Position numbers and translations under genes: made by a program | NCBI GenBank assembly: GCA_958348225.1 | Contig: CATVYG010000019.1 | Location: 1 to 41,910 of the forward strand | DNA length: 41,910 nucleotides | Direction: 5' to 3' | Source of the DNA: an uncultured Collinsella sp. | GTDB lineage: Bacteria; Actinomycetota; Coriobacteriia; Coriobacteriales; Coriobacteriaceae | Shown: one piece after another, positions 41,818-41,910 of the stretch | How positions within the stretch are numbered: position 1 is the stretch's first letter | Layout: each line of letters opens with the position of its first letter | Notes under the pieces: model-generated | Database searches by the model: none | What the model saw: the letters and a program-made list of their open reading frames with translations, nothing else | Told to the model about the DNA's origin: nothing

Positions 41818-41844
41818 TAAGTTGCGGTGAAATAGGGACTGTTT
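41818..41844 (+). repeat. second copy of the 27-base family D repeat
   Basis: This is identical to 40683-40709, beginning TAAGTTGCGGTGAAATAGGG. Here only the left half of the hairpin is present. The two copies stand in direct orientation around the zinc-ribbon gene. The remaining 66 bases of the window show no feature. Confidence 0.75.
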
Positions 41845-41910
41845 GGCGGTCTCAGAGGGGGGTGCGGACGATTTCTTGGACCGCGCCTAGGCGTATCCAA
41901 GCTTCCTGCG

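Overview
The window looks like chromosomal DNA from a Coriobacteriia actinobacterium, most probably Collinsella or a close relative. The reasons are: high G+C with strongly G/C-biased third codon positions (which creates long antisense shadow ORFs), AGGAGG-type ribosome binding sites with ATG, GTG and TTG starts, a cellobiose-type PTS with a GH1 6-phospho-beta-glucosidase, an archaeal-type topoisomerase I, and many short interspersed hairpin repeats. The genus is inferred from overall gene content; no marker gene was compared. No rRNA, tRNA, CRISPR array, prophage or intact IS element was seen. About 36 protein genes are supported.

Layout. 1-5150: a NUDIX hydrolase converges on a PLD-nuclease/helicase/DUF3427 protein, followed by a DUF4143-type ATPase behind two palindromes. 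5150-8310: a tiny membrane protein, two overlapping metallophosphoesterases, and a glutamyl-Q tRNA(Asp) synthetase gene read in reverse whose frame continues into an antitoxin-like tail. 8310-17850: a 565-base repeat-rich gap, a DUF2207 membrane protein, an acetyltransferase, purH, an unrecognised protein, a two-component system and a hipBA module with two palindromic operators. 17900-24200: universal stress protein, undecaprenyl-diphosphate phosphatase, PcrA/UvrD helicase and mannose-6-phosphate isomerase. 24270-30160: a GntR/UTRA regulator diverging from a beta-glucoside operon (GH1 enzyme, IIC, IIB, IIA), then a ROK sugar kinase. 30330-34960: Mn-dependent pyrophosphatase, NhaA, a MITE-like segment, a small unknown gene and a class I aminotransferase. 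35027-41750: STAS protein, TatA/B and TatC, hypA, hypB, topoisomerase I and a zinc-ribbon membrane protein.

How the genes work together. The clearest pathway is beta-glucoside use. The PTS imports and phosphorylates a cellobiose-like disaccharide, the GH1 enzyme splits the phospho-disaccharide, the ROK kinase can phosphorylate the free glucose, and ManA lies next to the regulator. The bgl leader and the kinase upstream region share a repeat.

The most unusual content is non-coding. Two long hairpins (22835-22964 and 23117-23249) each sit in sense orientation just after a stop codon. They share an almost invariant core, have unrelated but self-complementary outer arms, and show compensatory changes in the inner stem. 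A second layer is a set of short intergenic hairpins that share a GGGAC core while their stems differ. A 230-base segment with 34-base inverted ends lies after nhaA. The last 66 bases of the window hold nothing I can identify.
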